64,000 bases of DNA from Prauserella salsuginis (GCF_024648885.1 NZ_JANBBF010000008.1:682001-746000), one strand, 5' to 3'. Shown: positions 29,285-40,185, counted from the first letter of the stretch. Notes: generated from the letters alone by a model not told the origin. Made by a program: numbers and translations.

Positions 29285-30991
29285 ATGAGCAAGAAGACCT
29301 CCCGAGACGCGCAGCCGCGGCAGGCGAACCCGCCCTCCCCGGAGCGCCCGGAGGATGAACGGCTGCCCCTCGGCAAGCTCGCCACGTTCGGGTTGCAGCA
29401 CGTGCTCACGATGTACGGCGGGCTGATCGCCGTCCCCCTGATCGTCGGCGGGGCCGCCGGGCTGAGTGCCGACCGCACGGCGGTGCTCGTCACCGCGAGC
29501 CTGTTCATCGGCGGCCTGGCCACGGTGCTGCAGAGCGTGGGACTACCGTTCCTCGGCTCCAAACTGCCCCTGGTGCAGGGCGTGTCCTTCGCGTCGGTCG
29601 CGACGATGGTGGCGATCCTCGCCGGACCCGGCAACGACCTGTCCACGGTGGCGGGCTCCATCGTCGCGGCCAGCATCCTGGGTTTCGTGGTGGCGCCGTT
29701 CTTCGCCCGTATCATCCGGTTCTTCCCACCGGTGGTCACCGGAGTGGTCATCACCGCCATCGGCCTGACGCTGGTACCGGTGGCCGCGGACTGGGCGATG
29801 GGCGGTGACTCCGAGTCCGACGACTACGGTTCGCTGGCCAACATCGGCCTGGCGTTCCTGACGCTCGTGATCATCCTGCTGCTGAGCAAGGTCGGCTCGG
29901 CGACGCTGTCGCGACTGTCCATTTTGCTGGGTCTCGTCGGCGGAACCCTCGTCGGCGCACTGCTCGGGCTGACCGATTTCAGCGAGGTGGGCTCCGGCTC
30001 GCCGGTCGCCGCACCGGAGTTCCTGGCCTTCGGCGTGCCGGAATTCGACATCGCCTCGATCATCTCGATGACCATCGTCATCCTGGTGATCAAGACCGAG
30101 ACCGCCGCCGACATCATCGCGGTCGGCGAGATCATCGGCACGTCGGTCGACCGCCGCCGGATCGCCAACGGTCTGCGCGCCGACATGCTCTCCTCGGCCG
30201 CGGCCCCGCTGTTCGGTTCCTTCACCCAGTCCGCCTTCGCCCAGAACGTCGGCCTCGTGGCCCTGACCGGGGTCAAGAGCCGCTTCGTGGTCGCCAGCAG
30301 TGGTGTCATCATGATCGTGCTGGGGCTGCTGCCGATCTTCGGCCAGGTCATCTCGGCGATCCCGATGCCGGTGCTCGGCGGGGCCGGCGTCGTCCTGTTC
30401 GGCACGGTGACCGGGTCCGGCATCCGGAACCTGCGCAGCGTGTCCTACGACGGCAACATGAACCTCATCATCGTGTCGACCTCGCTGGCGTTCGCGATGA
30501 TCCCGGTGGTGAAGGAGGACTTTTACCACCACTTCCCCGAGTGGTTCCAGACGATCTTCCACTCCGGCATCTCGTCGGCGGCCATCATGGCGGTGCTGCT
30601 GAACCTGTTGTTCAACGAGCTCACCGCCGGCAATTCCCGCAACCCGTCGGTGTTCGCCGCCAAACCGGTGCGGGTGCTCTCCCCGTCGGATCTGCGGGAC
30701 CTGCGCGAAGGCGACGTGTTCGTCGACGGGCGGTTCGTCGACTGCGACGGCGAGGAGGTCCCGCTGGTGCCCGACGACAAGCTCGAGGAGGTCCGCGCGA
30801 AGATCGAGTGCGGCGAGATCACCGACACCAGCCAGATTCCCGAGGTGGTCGCCCCCGACGGAGACGACCCGTCGGATGCGGGACCCGACGGCGGCGGCAC
30901 CGGACGCACCGACGAGACAGGCGCCGCGCAGGAGCCGCCCCGGCCCCGGCGCGAGCCCCAGGTCCACGGCACGGCCGAACGCCAGGACTGA
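29285..30991 (+). CDS. NCS2 family xanthine/urate permease
   Basis: A 568-residue transporter of the nucleobase-ascorbate (NCS2) family with about 12-14 hydrophobic segments between residues 30 and 450. The family signature QNVGLVALTG is intact near residue 321, and the conserved KTETAADIIAVGEI segment precedes it. These favour a purine (urate or xanthine) substrate. A charged cytoplasmic tail of about 110 residues follows the last helix and is Asp/Gly/Pro-rich. ATG 29285 follows AAAGGTG. It is divergent from the glyoxylate operon and shares its regulatory region. Confidence 0.93.
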   Translation: MSKKTSRDAQPRQANPPSPERPEDERLPLGKLATFGLQHVLTMYGGLIAVPLIVGGAAGLSADRTAVLVTASLFIGGLATVLQSVGLPFLGSKLPLVQGVSFASVATMVAILAGPGNDLSTVAGSIVAASILGFVVAPFFARIIRFFPPVVTGVVITAIGLTLVPVAADWAMGGDSESDDYGSLANIGLAFLTLVIILLLSKVGSATLSRLSILLGLVGGTLVGALLGLTDFSEVGSGSPVAAPEFLAFGVPEFDIASIISMTIVILVIKTETAADIIAVGEIIGTSVDRRRIANGLRADMLSSAAAPLFGSFTQSAFAQNVGLVALTGVKSRFVVASSGVIMIVLGLLPIFGQVISAIPMPVLGGAGVVLFGTVTGSGIRNLRSVSYDGNMNLIIVSTSLAFAMIPVVKEDFYHHFPEWFQTIFHSGISSAAIMAVLLNLLFNELTAGNSRNPSVFAAKPVRVLSPSDLRDLREGDVFVDGRFVDCDGEEVPLVPDDKLEEVRAKIECGEITDTSQIPEVVAPDGDDPSDAGPDGGGTGRTDETGAAQEPPRPRREPQVHGTAERQD

Positions 30992-31049
30992 ACCGGCCGC
31001 ACACCGGCCTGCCGGACGCGGGTACGGCACGGGGCGGCGACGAACATCC

Positions 31050-31080
31050 GGGGCCGAGGTGCAGCACGCACCTCGGCCCC
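31050..31080 (+). terminator. Terminator after the NCS2 permease
   Basis: A 13-bp perfect stem (GGGGCCGAGGTGC / GCACCTCGGCCCC, AGCAC loop) starts 58 bases after the permease stop. Confidence 0.75.
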
Positions 31081-31085
31081 GCCAT

Positions 31086-31169
31086 CGTGTTGCGCTTTCC
31101 GGCGGCCGTGTCGCGCTTTCCGGGGGCCGTGTTGCGGATGTCGGGGCTCGTGTTGCGGGTTCGGGGTGT
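31086..31169. repeat. Four 21-bp imperfect tandem repeats
   Basis: Four adjacent units begin at 31086, 31107, 31128 and 31149. Each starts with CGTGTTGCG or CGTGTCGCG and ends in a G-rich run. The stretch 30992-31472 between two convergent genes holds these repeats and two hairpins but no recognisable gene. Confidence 0.7.
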
Positions 31170-31356
31170 GCGCCTGTTGCGGGTTGCACGCCGCGGCTTC
31201 GAGACACGGCGGCAGCCGTCGTCCCCGCTGCCGTTACGCCGGCGCACGCGACACGGTCCGGGCAACCCACGGACCCCCGGAACCGTCGGCCCACCGGCCC
31301 TCCCCAAACCGGCTGCCCGGGGAGCGGCTGTCCACGAACGACGGTCCGGACACGAC

Positions 31357-31395
31357 GGCGCCCGGGCCGATGTGCGAAACCTCGGCCCGGGCGCC
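31357..31395 (-). terminator. Terminator downstream of the ureidoglycine aminohydrolase gene
   Basis: A 14-bp perfect stem (GGCGCCCGGGCCGA / TCGGCCCGGGCGCC, 11-nt loop) lies 77 bases beyond the stop of the minus-strand gene. Confidence 0.65.
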
Positions 31396-31472
31396 GCAGA
31401 CCGCCGCGACGAACCGGCGAAGAAACCGGCAGCTGCCGGCGGAACGACGCGGTGGTCAGCCTGCCGTCGCGC

Positions 31473-32321
31473 TCACAGCATCACTTGCCGGTTGACGTCC
31501 TTGTAGAGCAGGTAACGGAAGGGACCGGGGCCACCGGCGTAGCAGGCCTGCGGGCAGAAGGCGCGCAGCGAGAGGAAATCCCCCTCCTGGACCTCCACCC
31601 AGTCCTCGTTGAGCCGGTAGACGGCCTTGCCCTGCAACACGTACAGCCCGTGCTCCATCTCGTGCGTCTCGGAGAAGGGAATCACCGCGCCGGGCTCGAA
31701 GGTGACGATGTTGACGTGCATGTCGTAGGCGACGTCCTGCGGATCGAGCAGCCGCGTGGTGCGCCACCGCCCCTCCGTGCCCGGCATCGGGCTGGGCTCG
31801 ATGTCCTGTTCCCGCCCGACGACGGGGCCGGGCCGCCTGCCCGGCAGCGGCTGGTGCCGTTTGCGCAACCAGTGCAGCCGGGCCGGCTGCTCGCCGGCGG
31901 CGTGCAGCGTCCACGCCGCCGCAGGCGGCACGAAGGCGTATCCGCCGGGGCCGAGACGATGCGCGGCGCCGTCGAGGGTCAGGTCCAGCTCGCCCTCCAT
32001 GACGAAGAGCAGACCTTCGACCTCCGGCTGCGGCTCGGGATCGTCGGAACCGCCGCCCGGGGAGATCTCGAGGATGGTCTGCGAGAAGGTCACCGCTCCC
32101 CCGGCGACCGGCCGGTGGAGCACCCACGCCCGGGTGTCGCGCCATTCCGGCAGCACGGTGGTGACGATGTCGCGCAGCACCCCACGCGGGATCACCGTGT
32201 ATGCCTCGGTGACCCGCGCCCGGTCGGTGAGCAGGTCGGTCTGCGGCGGGTGGCCGCCGTGCGGGGCGTAGTAGCCGGTCGTGGCCGCGGGCCGCTCCGG
32301 TGCGTCTCGATGGTCTGCCAC
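31473..32321 (-). CDS. allE: (S)-ureidoglycine aminohydrolase (bicupin)
   Basis: A 282-residue two-cupin Mn enzyme that converts (S)-ureidoglycine to (S)-ureidoglycolate and ammonia in the allantoin pathway. The first cupin is around residues 80-145. The second, metal-binding cupin has MHVNIVTFEPG, ETHEMEHGLYVLQG and the C-terminal FCPQACYAGGPG and YLLYKDVNR blocks seen in YlbA/AllE. GTG 32321 has AAGGAG six bases upstream. It lies 46 bases after the DUF6986 gene and is probably in one transcript with it and the malic enzyme. Confidence 0.93.
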   Translation of the reverse strand: MADHRDAPERPAATTGYYAPHGGHPPQTDLLTDRARVTEAYTVIPRGVLRDIVTTVLPEWRDTRAWVLHRPVAGGAVTFSQTILEISPGGGSDDPEPQPEVEGLLFVMEGELDLTLDGAAHRLGPGGYAFVPPAAAWTLHAAGEQPARLHWLRKRHQPLPGRRPGPVVGREQDIEPSPMPGTEGRWRTTRLLDPQDVAYDMHVNIVTFEPGAVIPFSETHEMEHGLYVLQGKAVYRLNEDWVEVQEGDFLSLRAFCPQACYAGGPGPFRYLLYKDVNRQVML

Positions 32322-32367
32322 AGGGGCTCCTTCCTCGAAGGGACGACGGTCAGGGAACCGAATGTGC

Positions 32368-33716
32368 TCAGCCGGGCATCCTCGTCCGTCCGGTGCGCGT
32401 GAGGTGTTCCAGCTCCTCCCGGTCGATGCCGACCGAGCACTCCAGGTCGGCGACGGCGAGTGCGCCGCAGTCGAGTCCGCGGCGGATGTGGCCTGCGAGG
32501 GCCATCGCGGTCGCCGGTTCGTCGAGCACCGCGCCGTGCTCGCGGCGGACGTAGGCGCGGAGCCGGGCGGCGGCCGGGCCGAAACCGAGCCGGAAGAAGT
32601 GGAAGGTCGCCAGGTGCCGCGTGGGCAGGTGGTGCGGGTGCATGTCCCAACCCTGCCGGATGCCGTGCTGCAGTTGCCGCCGCACCAGCGCGGCGTGCAG
32701 GTCCCAGGCGGCCAGCACGGCGTCGTCGTCGCCGAGGGGCAGCACGTTGGTCGACCCGTCGGAGATCTCGACGCCGGTGCCTGCGACGGCCAACAGCATC
32801 TGGTGCTTGGCGACGTCGGCCACCGGGTGATCGGGCGCCTGCTGCGCCGCCGGCACTCCGACGGCGGCGCTGTAGTCGAACGTGCCGTAGTGCAGCCCGG
32901 TGACCCGGCCCTCGCCGGCCCGCACGGCCGCGGCCAGCGGCACCGTCCCGTCGGGCCCGAGGATCAACCGTGGCGTCTCGACCTGGATCTCGAACCCGAT
33001 GACGCCGTCGCCGAGGCCGTGGGCCCGCTCGAGCGTGCGGCAGACCTGCACCATGGCGCTGACCTGTTCTGGGGTGGAGACCTTCGGCAGTGTGATCACC
33101 AGGCCGCGCGGCCAGGTCCCTGCGGCCTCGAGCACGTGGGCCACGAACAGGTCGAGGGTGCGCAGTGCGCGGCGGCGTACCGGGGCCTCGAAGCATTTGA
33201 TCCGCAGTCCGATCCGGCGAGGAGCCGGCGCTCCCGATGTCCGGCCGACGCGGCGGCCCGCCTCGGCGGCCCAGTGGTCCTCCTCCTCGTCGCTCCGGTC
33301 GCCGAAACCGTCCTCGAAGTCCAGTCGCAGGTCTTCGATCGGCTCGCTGTGCAGCTTGGCGGTCACCGCCTCGGCGAGCCCGGCGGCCGCCTGCTCGCGG
33401 GCTGCCGCACCGGCCGGTGAGTCCGGCGCCGATCCGGTGGTGCGCACCGGGCCGGGCTCCCGTTCCGCGGCGCGCAGCACACGCTCGGCCAGCGCCTGCA
33501 TACCGCCGTGTCGCTCGACGGCCGTGAGGGCGCGCTCGCCCCATTCCCCGGGCAGGCCCGGGTGCCAGGAGTCGGCGGGGACGTAGACGGTGTGGACCGG
33601 CTGCGGTGCGGCGACCCCGTCGTGGCGGGCTGCCAGTTCGGCGTCGACACCGGCCAGACGCGTATCCAGGTCCGCGGCGAGCTCCTCGCCGAGCACGCCG
33701 TGGAAACTCGGCGCAC

Positions 33717-33720
<4 letters not shown>
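32368..33720 (-). CDS. DUF6986 CitE/HpcH aldolase-like protein
   Basis: A 450-residue protein of the HpcH/HpaI aldolase/citrate-lyase-like superfamily (DUF6986). Metal/substrate-type motifs are LRLDFEDGFGDR near residue 131 and GFEIQVETPRLI near 248, plus a GLHYGTFDYSA block. The exact reaction is not established from sequence. Related folds condense or cleave glyoxylate-containing acids (malate synthase, malyl-CoA lyase). It lies between the malic enzyme (ATGA overlap) and AllE, so turning glyoxylate into malate is an attractive guess (inference). It is longer than CitE (about 300 residues) and shorter than malate synthase G (about 720). Confidence 0.8.
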
Positions 33721-35174
<1,454 letters not shown>

Positions 35175-35237
35175 GGAGTGGGCCTTTCCGATCAACAGTG
35201 ATCATCGTTCCACAGGGAGGTTCAACACCGGAGGGTT

Positions 35238-35273
35238 TTCCGCAATGCGAACTATACTCTCCGCGATACGGTA
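35238..35273. promoter_or_regulatory. Tandem IclR-type operator candidates, malic enzyme/iclR
   Basis: Two related 14-15-base elements, TTCCGCAATGCGAA (35238-35251) and CTCCGCGATACGGTA (35259-35273), are spaced 21 bases apart, two helical turns. They lie between the divergent malic enzyme and iclR genes. Confidence 0.6.
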
Positions 35274-35442
35274 ACTTAGATGGCTCTCGCCGCCCACCCC
35301 ACAGCGCGAATCCGGCCGCACCGCAACGCCCCGTCGGGGCTCGGAGGCCGATACCGGATAGAGTCGGACACACCAGAGTCGATCTAGAGTGCCGGTGGAG
35401 CCCGCCGCGCCCACTCCCGACCTCGAGGAGGACGCCGACGCC

Positions 35443-36216
35443 ATGGTCAGCAGCACCCCTGCCGACCGGCCGACGCGCGGCGGAGTCCAATCCGTCGAGC
35501 GCGTCTTCGACCTGCTCTCGGTGATCGCCGCCTCCGGTGGCCGCACCACACTCAGCGAGCTGGCCGCGGCCGTCGACCTGCCGATTCCCACGATCCACCG
35601 CCTGCTGAAGACGCTACTCGGCATCGGTGTGGTGCGGCAGCTACCCGACCGGGGCTACGCCCTGGGCCCGGAGCTGGCACGCCTGGGCGAACTCGCCGGA
35701 CGTCAGCTGGGCGCGCTCATCCGGCCGCATCTGCGCACGCTGGTCGATCAGCTCGGCGAGAGCGCCAACGTCGCCACCCTCGACGGCGACATGGTCGTCT
35801 ACGTCGACCAGGTCCCGTCGCCGCACCAGATGCGCATGTTCACCGAGGTGGGCCGCCGCGCCCACACCCACGACACCGGCGCGGGCAAGGCGATCCTCGC
35901 GCAGCTGCCCATCGAGCAGGTCCGCCAGATCATCAACACCGCCGGCCTGCCGCCGCACACCGATCACAGCATCCGTTCGCTCGAAGAACTGGAGGAGGAG
36001 CTCGACCGCATCCGCGAGCGGGGCTACTCCGTCGACGAGCAGGAGCAGGAGCTCGGAGTGCGCTGCTACGCCACGGCGGTGCCGAACGCGCCGACGCCGC
36101 TGGCGATCTCCGTCTCGGGTCCCACCAGCCGTGTGGGCGAGGACTTCGCCGATCGCGCCGTCCCGCTACTGCAGCGCTGCGCCGAGCAGATCTCCGAGGC
36201 CCTCGCGCAGGCATGA
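35443..36216 (+). CDS. IclR family transcriptional regulator
   Basis: A 257-residue regulator. The N-terminal winged helix has GGVQSVERVFDLLSVIAA, then LSELAAAVDLPIPTIHRLLKTL. The C-terminal IclR effector domain includes VYVDQVPSPHQMRMFTEVGRR and HTHDTGAGKAILA. ATG 35443 is chosen with GAGGAGG ten bases upstream and gives the normal family length; upstream GTG codons are possible. The IclR class includes AllR, which senses glyoxylate/allantoin. Its position at the centre of the purine locus makes it the likely regulator of the shared operators. Confidence 0.93.
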   Translation: MVSSTPADRPTRGGVQSVERVFDLLSVIAASGGRTTLSELAAAVDLPIPTIHRLLKTLLGIGVVRQLPDRGYALGPELARLGELAGRQLGALIRPHLRTLVDQLGESANVATLDGDMVVYVDQVPSPHQMRMFTEVGRRAHTHDTGAGKAILAQLPIEQVRQIINTAGLPPHTDHSIRSLEELEEELDRIRERGYSVDEQEQELGVRCYATAVPNAPTPLAISVSGPTSRVGEDFADRAVPLLQRCAEQISEALAQA

Positions 36217-36238
36217 CCAGCCGGCTCCGCCGACACGC

Positions 36239-36332
36239 ACATCGCCCACCGGCCCATCACCCCGACAGTTCATCACCCCGGCGACGCATCGCCCCACCGG
36301 CCCGTCACCCGGCAGTGCATCGCCCCACCGGC
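36239..36332. repeat. Short direct repeats downstream of iclR
   Basis: GCATCGCCCCACCGGC occurs twice, at 36286-36301 and 36317-36332, 31 bases apart. A degenerate copy begins at 36239. They lie in the 180-base gap between convergent iclR and uricase genes, with no gene recognised there. Confidence 0.5.
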
Positions 36333-36396
36333 GGCCTGGCCGTCGCCCGGACGCGCGCCGAGGAGGCAACGCGGCCGGGCGACGAGTCGCGCCGGC

Positions 36397-37281
36397 TCAG
36401 CAGAAGCCGTTGACGACGGCCCAGACATCCGGCCGTTCGGTCGCCTCCTCGCGCGCGATGGTCGCCTCGATCAGGCCGTAGGGCCGGTCGGCGGCGTAGA
36501 ACACCTCGTTGGGGTTCTCCAGCCCGAACGGCGAGAGGTCCGAGACGAAGTGGTGCTTGTTCGGGCAGGAGAAACGGATCTCCTCGATCTCGTCGACGGC
36601 GTCGATCACGTTCTGACCCATCTGGTACAGCGTGTGCTGCAGCGCCTTGGAGTAGTGGTCGGTGAACGTCGACAGGATGATGCCGCGCACCTGCCGGTAG
36701 ACCGCGTCGAAGTCCACGTCAGTGGTGTTGTATCGCCAGCGGGTCGAGATGTCGGTGGCCAGGATCCGGTCCTCCGTCTCGCCCAGCGTCGTGTACTTGT
36801 CCTTCGGATAGCCCACGAATCCCGACTCCGTCGTCTTGAGCACCGTGAGCCCGTAGAAGCCGGCGACCAGCTGATCGTCGGCGCCGTCGCGCACCAGCAC
36901 GGCGGTGCGCACCTCCGGCTCGGAGCGGAAGAACGAGTGGTCGTGGCCGTCGATCCGCGACCAGCCGTACTCCTCGGCGGACCAGCGACCGCCGGTGACC
37001 CAGTCGAAGGAGGCGGTGAAGTGGCCCGCCAGGGTCAGCAGGAACCGCTCGGGCGAGTCGACACCCTCCTCCTTGGCCTTGGCGAAGACCGTGTTCTTCT
37101 GGGTGTCGGTGGCGACCACGTGCCCGTTGTCGCCTTCGGTGTGCGCCGCCTCGAAGTCGCCGTGCAGTTGCGAGGTGACGTTCAGATCCCGCAGTTCGTG
37201 GCGCGGGGTGTCCCGGTACACCCGGACCACGTGGTTCTCGGCCTTGCCGTACTGGTTGCTCGTGAGCTTCACAGCGCTCAT
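36397..37281 (-). CDS. Factor-independent urate hydroxylase (uricase)
   Basis: A 294-residue cofactor-free uricase that oxidises urate to 5-hydroxyisourate. Active-site marks are Lys13 (YGKAENHV), Thr58 (VATDTQKNT), the FxxxxxHFTASFDWVTGG region and a late His in CPNKHHF. The tail is short, without a peroxisomal signal, as expected in bacteria. ATG 37281 has AGGAG upstream. It follows the hydroxyisourate hydrolase gene by 105 bases on the same strand, so uraD-hydrolase-uricase probably form one operon. Confidence 0.95.
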   Translation of the reverse strand: MSAVKLTSNQYGKAENHVVRVYRDTPRHELRDLNVTSQLHGDFEAAHTEGDNGHVVATDTQKNTVFAKAKEEGVDSPERFLLTLAGHFTASFDWVTGGRWSAEEYGWSRIDGHDHSFFRSEPEVRTAVLVRDGADDQLVAGFYGLTVLKTTESGFVGYPKDKYTTLGETEDRILATDISTRWRYNTTDVDFDAVYRQVRGIILSTFTDHYSKALQHTLYQMGQNVIDAVDEIEEIRFSCPNKHHFVSDLSPFGLENPNEVFYAADRPYGLIEATIAREEATERPDVWAVVNGFC

Positions 37282-37386
37282 CGCGTGCTCCTGTTCTCGA
37301 AGGATGTCCCGCGCCAGCCGCCGGGGAACGCCGCGTGGCCGAGTGCTCCCTCGTGCCCGATCCGCACCGTCCCGCCGACTCCTGGG

Positions 37387-37713
37387 TCAGCTGCCGCGAT
37401 ACGTGGAATAGGCGAACGGACTCAGCAGCAGCGGGATGTGGTAGTGCTTCTCCCCCGGCTGCACCGTGAAGTCCACGGTCACCGACGGGTGGAAGTGCGC
37501 CTGCCCCCGTGCGGCGAAATAGGAACCCGTCCGGAAGGTGATCCGGTAGTCGCCGGACTCCAGGGTCTGTGGGCCGAGTTCGGAGACGCGACCGTCCTGG
37601 TCGGTCCGAGCTGCGGCGATACGCGCGCCGTCGGCGGCGTACAGCTCGACGTCGACGCCGGCGGCGGGTGTGCCGCTGGTGGAGTCGAGCACGTGGGCGG
37701 TGATGAAGCTCAT
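37387..37713 (-). CDS. 5-hydroxyisourate hydrolase (transthyretin-like)
   Basis: A 108-residue transthyretin-related enzyme that hydrolyses 5-hydroxyisourate to OHCU, the second step of urate breakdown. The N-terminal TAHVLD with its active-site His, the middle HFHPSVTVDF stretch and the C-terminal YRGS tetrapeptide are all intact. The ATG overlaps the uraD stop as ATGA. Full length for the family. Confidence 0.95.
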   Translation of the reverse strand: MSFITAHVLDSTSGTPAAGVDVELYAADGARIAAARTDQDGRVSELGPQTLESGDYRITFRTGSYFAARGQAHFHPSVTVDFTVQPGEKHYHIPLLLSPFAYSTYRGS

Positions 37714-38204
37714 CGGAGAAGTCCCTCCAGTCGCAGGGCGGCGATCTGCTCGAGCTGCTCACCGGTCTCGGCGAGCTCGTCGTCGGGATCCTGCTCCAGC
37801 CGGCGTTCGAGTTCGTCGAGGATCTCGCGGTGACTCCGGCCTGCGGCGCGGATGAGGAAGACCCGCCCGAAGCGCTCCTCGTAGGCGGCGTTACCCGCGG
37901 CCAGACGCTGTTCGACGTCGGCGTCGGCCTCCCCGAGTCCCGCCTGCTCCCGGCGGGAGTGGCGGGCCTCGGCCGAGCCGCCCTTCGACCGCTCCCCGAT
38001 CCTCGGATGATGGGCCAGAGCGGCCTCGATCTCCGCGGGCCGCAGCGGGTGCGCGACCTGCCGCGCCGCGGCCACGCAGGACTCGACGTCGGTGTAGGGA
38101 CGCCCGTCGGCCACCGCGTGGATCCAGCGGTCGACGTCGAGGCACGGCCGGAGCGCCTCCACCGCCTCAGCGACGGCGAGGCTGTTGAACTCCTCGAGCG
38201 TCAT
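37710..38204 (-). CDS. uraD: OHCU decarboxylase
   Basis: A 164-residue enzyme that decarboxylates 2-oxo-4-hydroxy-4-carboxy-5-ureidoimidazoline to (S)-allantoin. The catalytic-histidine motif HHPRIG and the EEFNSL N-terminal block are present, as is EERFGRVFLIRAAGRS. ATG 38204 is chosen, with AGAGGAG just before it; the upstream ATG at 38222 would fall in the operator palindrome. It is the first gene of the uraD-hydrolase-uricase operon. Confidence 0.93.
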   Translation of the reverse strand: MTLEEFNSLAVAEAVEALRPCLDVDRWIHAVADGRPYTDVESCVAAARQVAHPLRPAEIEAALAHHPRIGERSKGGSAEARHSRREQAGLGEADADVEQRLAAGNAAYEERFGRVFLIRAAGRSHREILDELERRLEQDPDDELAETGEQLEQIAALRLEGLLR

Positions 38205-38221
38205 CGACTCCTCTTCTCGCA

Positions 38222-38250
38222 TTACGGACTAAAACTTTCGCTATCCGTAA
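38222..38250. promoter_or_regulatory. Operator candidate before uraD
   Basis: A 7-bp inverted repeat TTACGGA / TCCGTAA (15-base spacer) includes TTTCGCTATCCGTA, a weaker match to the IclR-type motif of this locus. It starts 18 bases before the chosen uraD ATG. Confidence 0.5.
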
Positions 38251-38682
38251 CTTTGAGCCGCGGCTCTGGGAGATGTCAAGGCGCCGAGCCGACCGAGATC
38301 GCACGCGGCCCCGGGAATGAGCACCGGAAGGTTCGAGACCAGGAACGGGGCGCCCGATCACCCCGGGACACGGGCGGCGACGGCGGACATCGGCGGCGGG
38401 CCGCGCGTCATCGCGGTGGCCGTTACACCAGCCGGGACGGCCGGTCGAACCACCGATCACACCCGTGCGATACAGCTCCGGCGCCCGCCGGGACCCGGAC
38501 GGACCGCCCTCACCACGACCGCGTCCACGGGAACGGTGCCGTCACGGGAACCACACCACCCACGGGAACGCAGTCCTCCGGCGCCTGCGGGCACGAATCG
38601 CCCCGCCCTCCCCTGCGCAACCGTCCGAATCGGACAGGTGATCGCACCGAATCCGGCGCACTAACGGCATTTGTTCGTCCGA
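38251..38682. other. 432-base gap without a recognisable gene
   Basis: No convincing coding frame is seen on either strand. The 9-mer CACGGGAAC occurs three times at 38526, 38543 and 38561. The left edge holds the uraD regulatory region. Confidence 0.5.
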
Positions 38683-39345
38683 CTAGCGGTAGGTCACGTG
38701 GTCGGCGGTCGGGCCGTCGAAGTGGCCGTGTTCGTTGAACGACACGAGCGTCAGGCCCGAGCGGCCGGTGGCGAGCTTGCTGATCCCGGCGTTCACCGCG
38801 ACGCGGCTCAGCGGCACCAAGTGGGTCTCCGGAGTGCCGAGCAACAGCCCGCACAGCGTCGCGATCACACCGCCCGAGGTGAACACGACGGCCTGCTCAC
38901 CTTTGCCGAGCGCGCCGGCCACCTCGGTGACGGCTGCCTCGACGCGGTCGCGGAACGCGGTCCACGTCTCGGCCGCATCACTTTGCGTTCCCGCGGCCGC
39001 CCACGCCGCGAGCGCCGCCTCCAGCACGCGCTGGAAACTCCGCGGATCCTGCGCGTCCTGCGGCCTGCCGTCACCGTGCGCGCCGAGGACGTCGCCGTCG
39101 GCGTACTCGTTCCAGCGCGGGTCCTCGGTCACCGTGACGCCGGGCGCACACTCGGCCAGGGCCAGCTCCGCGGTGTCCCGCTGCCGGGACAGCGAACCGC
39201 ACCACGCGTGGTCGACCCGCACCTGCCTGCGCGCCAGCTCGACGCCCACCAACCCGGCCTGCTCGCGGCCCAGGTCGGACAGCTTGTCGTAATCGGCTGC
39301 CCCGAACGACGCCTGTCCGTGCCGCACCAGGTGGATCGCGCCCAT
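38683..39345 (-). CDS. Histidine phosphatase family protein
   Basis: A 220-residue member of the phosphoglycerate-mutase-like histidine phosphatases. The phosphorylated His9 lies in LVRHGQAS, with a second conserved basic site in CGSLSRQRDTAE and a late TSGGVIA block where family members keep a histidine or equivalent. The substrate is unknown. Its start overlaps the SDR stop as TGATG, so the two are co-translated. Confidence 0.88.
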   Translation of the reverse strand: MGAIHLVRHGQASFGAADYDKLSDLGREQAGLVGVELARRQVRVDHAWCGSLSRQRDTAELALAECAPGVTVTEDPRWNEYADGDVLGAHGDGRPQDAQDPRSFQRVLEAALAAWAAAGTQSDAAETWTAFRDRVEAAVTEVAGALGKGEQAVVFTSGGVIATLCGLLLGTPETHLVPLSRVAVNAGISKLATGRSGLTLVSFNEHGHFDGPTADHVTYR

Positions 39346-40100
39346 CAGACGAGCTTCCGGAACACACCGACCGGTAGCGCCTTGAGCAACACCGACAGCG
39401 GCGTCCAGGGCCACGACGGCACGTACGCGGTGGCGCGCTCGGATTCGACGGCCTTCACCATCGCGTCGGCACCGCGGTCCGCTCCGGCGACCAGCGGGGT
39501 GCGCCCACCGGAGCGCGAGGTCATCTCCGATTCGATGAAGCCCGGCAGCACGGTGCTGACCCGGATCGGGGATCCGTACACGTCGGCCCTGATGCCGTCG
39601 GCGAGCGCCGCCGCACCGGCCTTCGACGCGCCGTAGGCCGTCATGTTGCGCGGCATGCCGCGGATCGCACTGAACGACGACACCACGACGAGGTGGCCGG
39701 CGTTCTGCTCCCGGAACAGTTCCATCGCGGCCTCGCACTGCGCCAGGGCTGCCACCAGATTGGTCTCGATCGTCTGGCGGTTCGCGGCGAAGTACCCGGT
39801 GCCGATCGACTGTCCCTTGCCGAGACCGGCGTTGACGATGACCCGGTCCAGTCCGCCGAGCTCGTCGGCCATCGATCGGAACACGGTGAACACGTCGTCG
39901 TGGGCGTTCACGTCGAGACCGGCCACCGCCACGCGGATTCCGGGGTGCCGTTCGGTCAGTTCCGCTGCCAAACCGTCCAGCCGGTCGGTGCGGCGTGCGC
40001 ACAGCGCCAGGTCCCGGCCCGCGGCGGCGAACCGCCGGGCCATGCCCTCGCCGAGACCCGAGCTGGCGCCGGTGATCAGGATCCTCTTCCGGGTGGTCAT
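39345..40100 (-). CDS. SDR family oxidoreductase
   Basis: A 251-residue classical short-chain dehydrogenase. The NAD(P) motif TGASSGLG is near residue 10, the NAG motif follows (VNAGLG), and the catalytic Ser and YGASK lie near 145-160. Its basic residues after the glycine motif (ARRTDR) suggest NADP. The substrate is unknown. It is translationally coupled to the histidine phosphatase downstream; the 162 bases upstream carry the terminator of the subtilase gene. Confidence 0.88.
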   Translation of the reverse strand: MTTRKRILITGASSGLGEGMARRFAAAGRDLALCARRTDRLDGLAAELTERHPGIRVAVAGLDVNAHDDVFTVFRSMADELGGLDRVIVNAGLGKGQSIGTGYFAANRQTIETNLVAALAQCEAAMELFREQNAGHLVVVSSFSAIRGMPRNMTAYGASKAGAAALADGIRADVYGSPIRVSTVLPGFIESEMTSRSGGRTPLVAGADRGADAMVKAVESERATAYVPSWPWTPLSVLLKALPVGVFRKLV

Positions 40101-40185
40101 GCGCCGAACTCTGCCATGCCCGCCGCCGCGTGCGGAGTGTCGGTGACAACACACTCCCGCAGCGGACAAGGCCAGGTGCACGACG

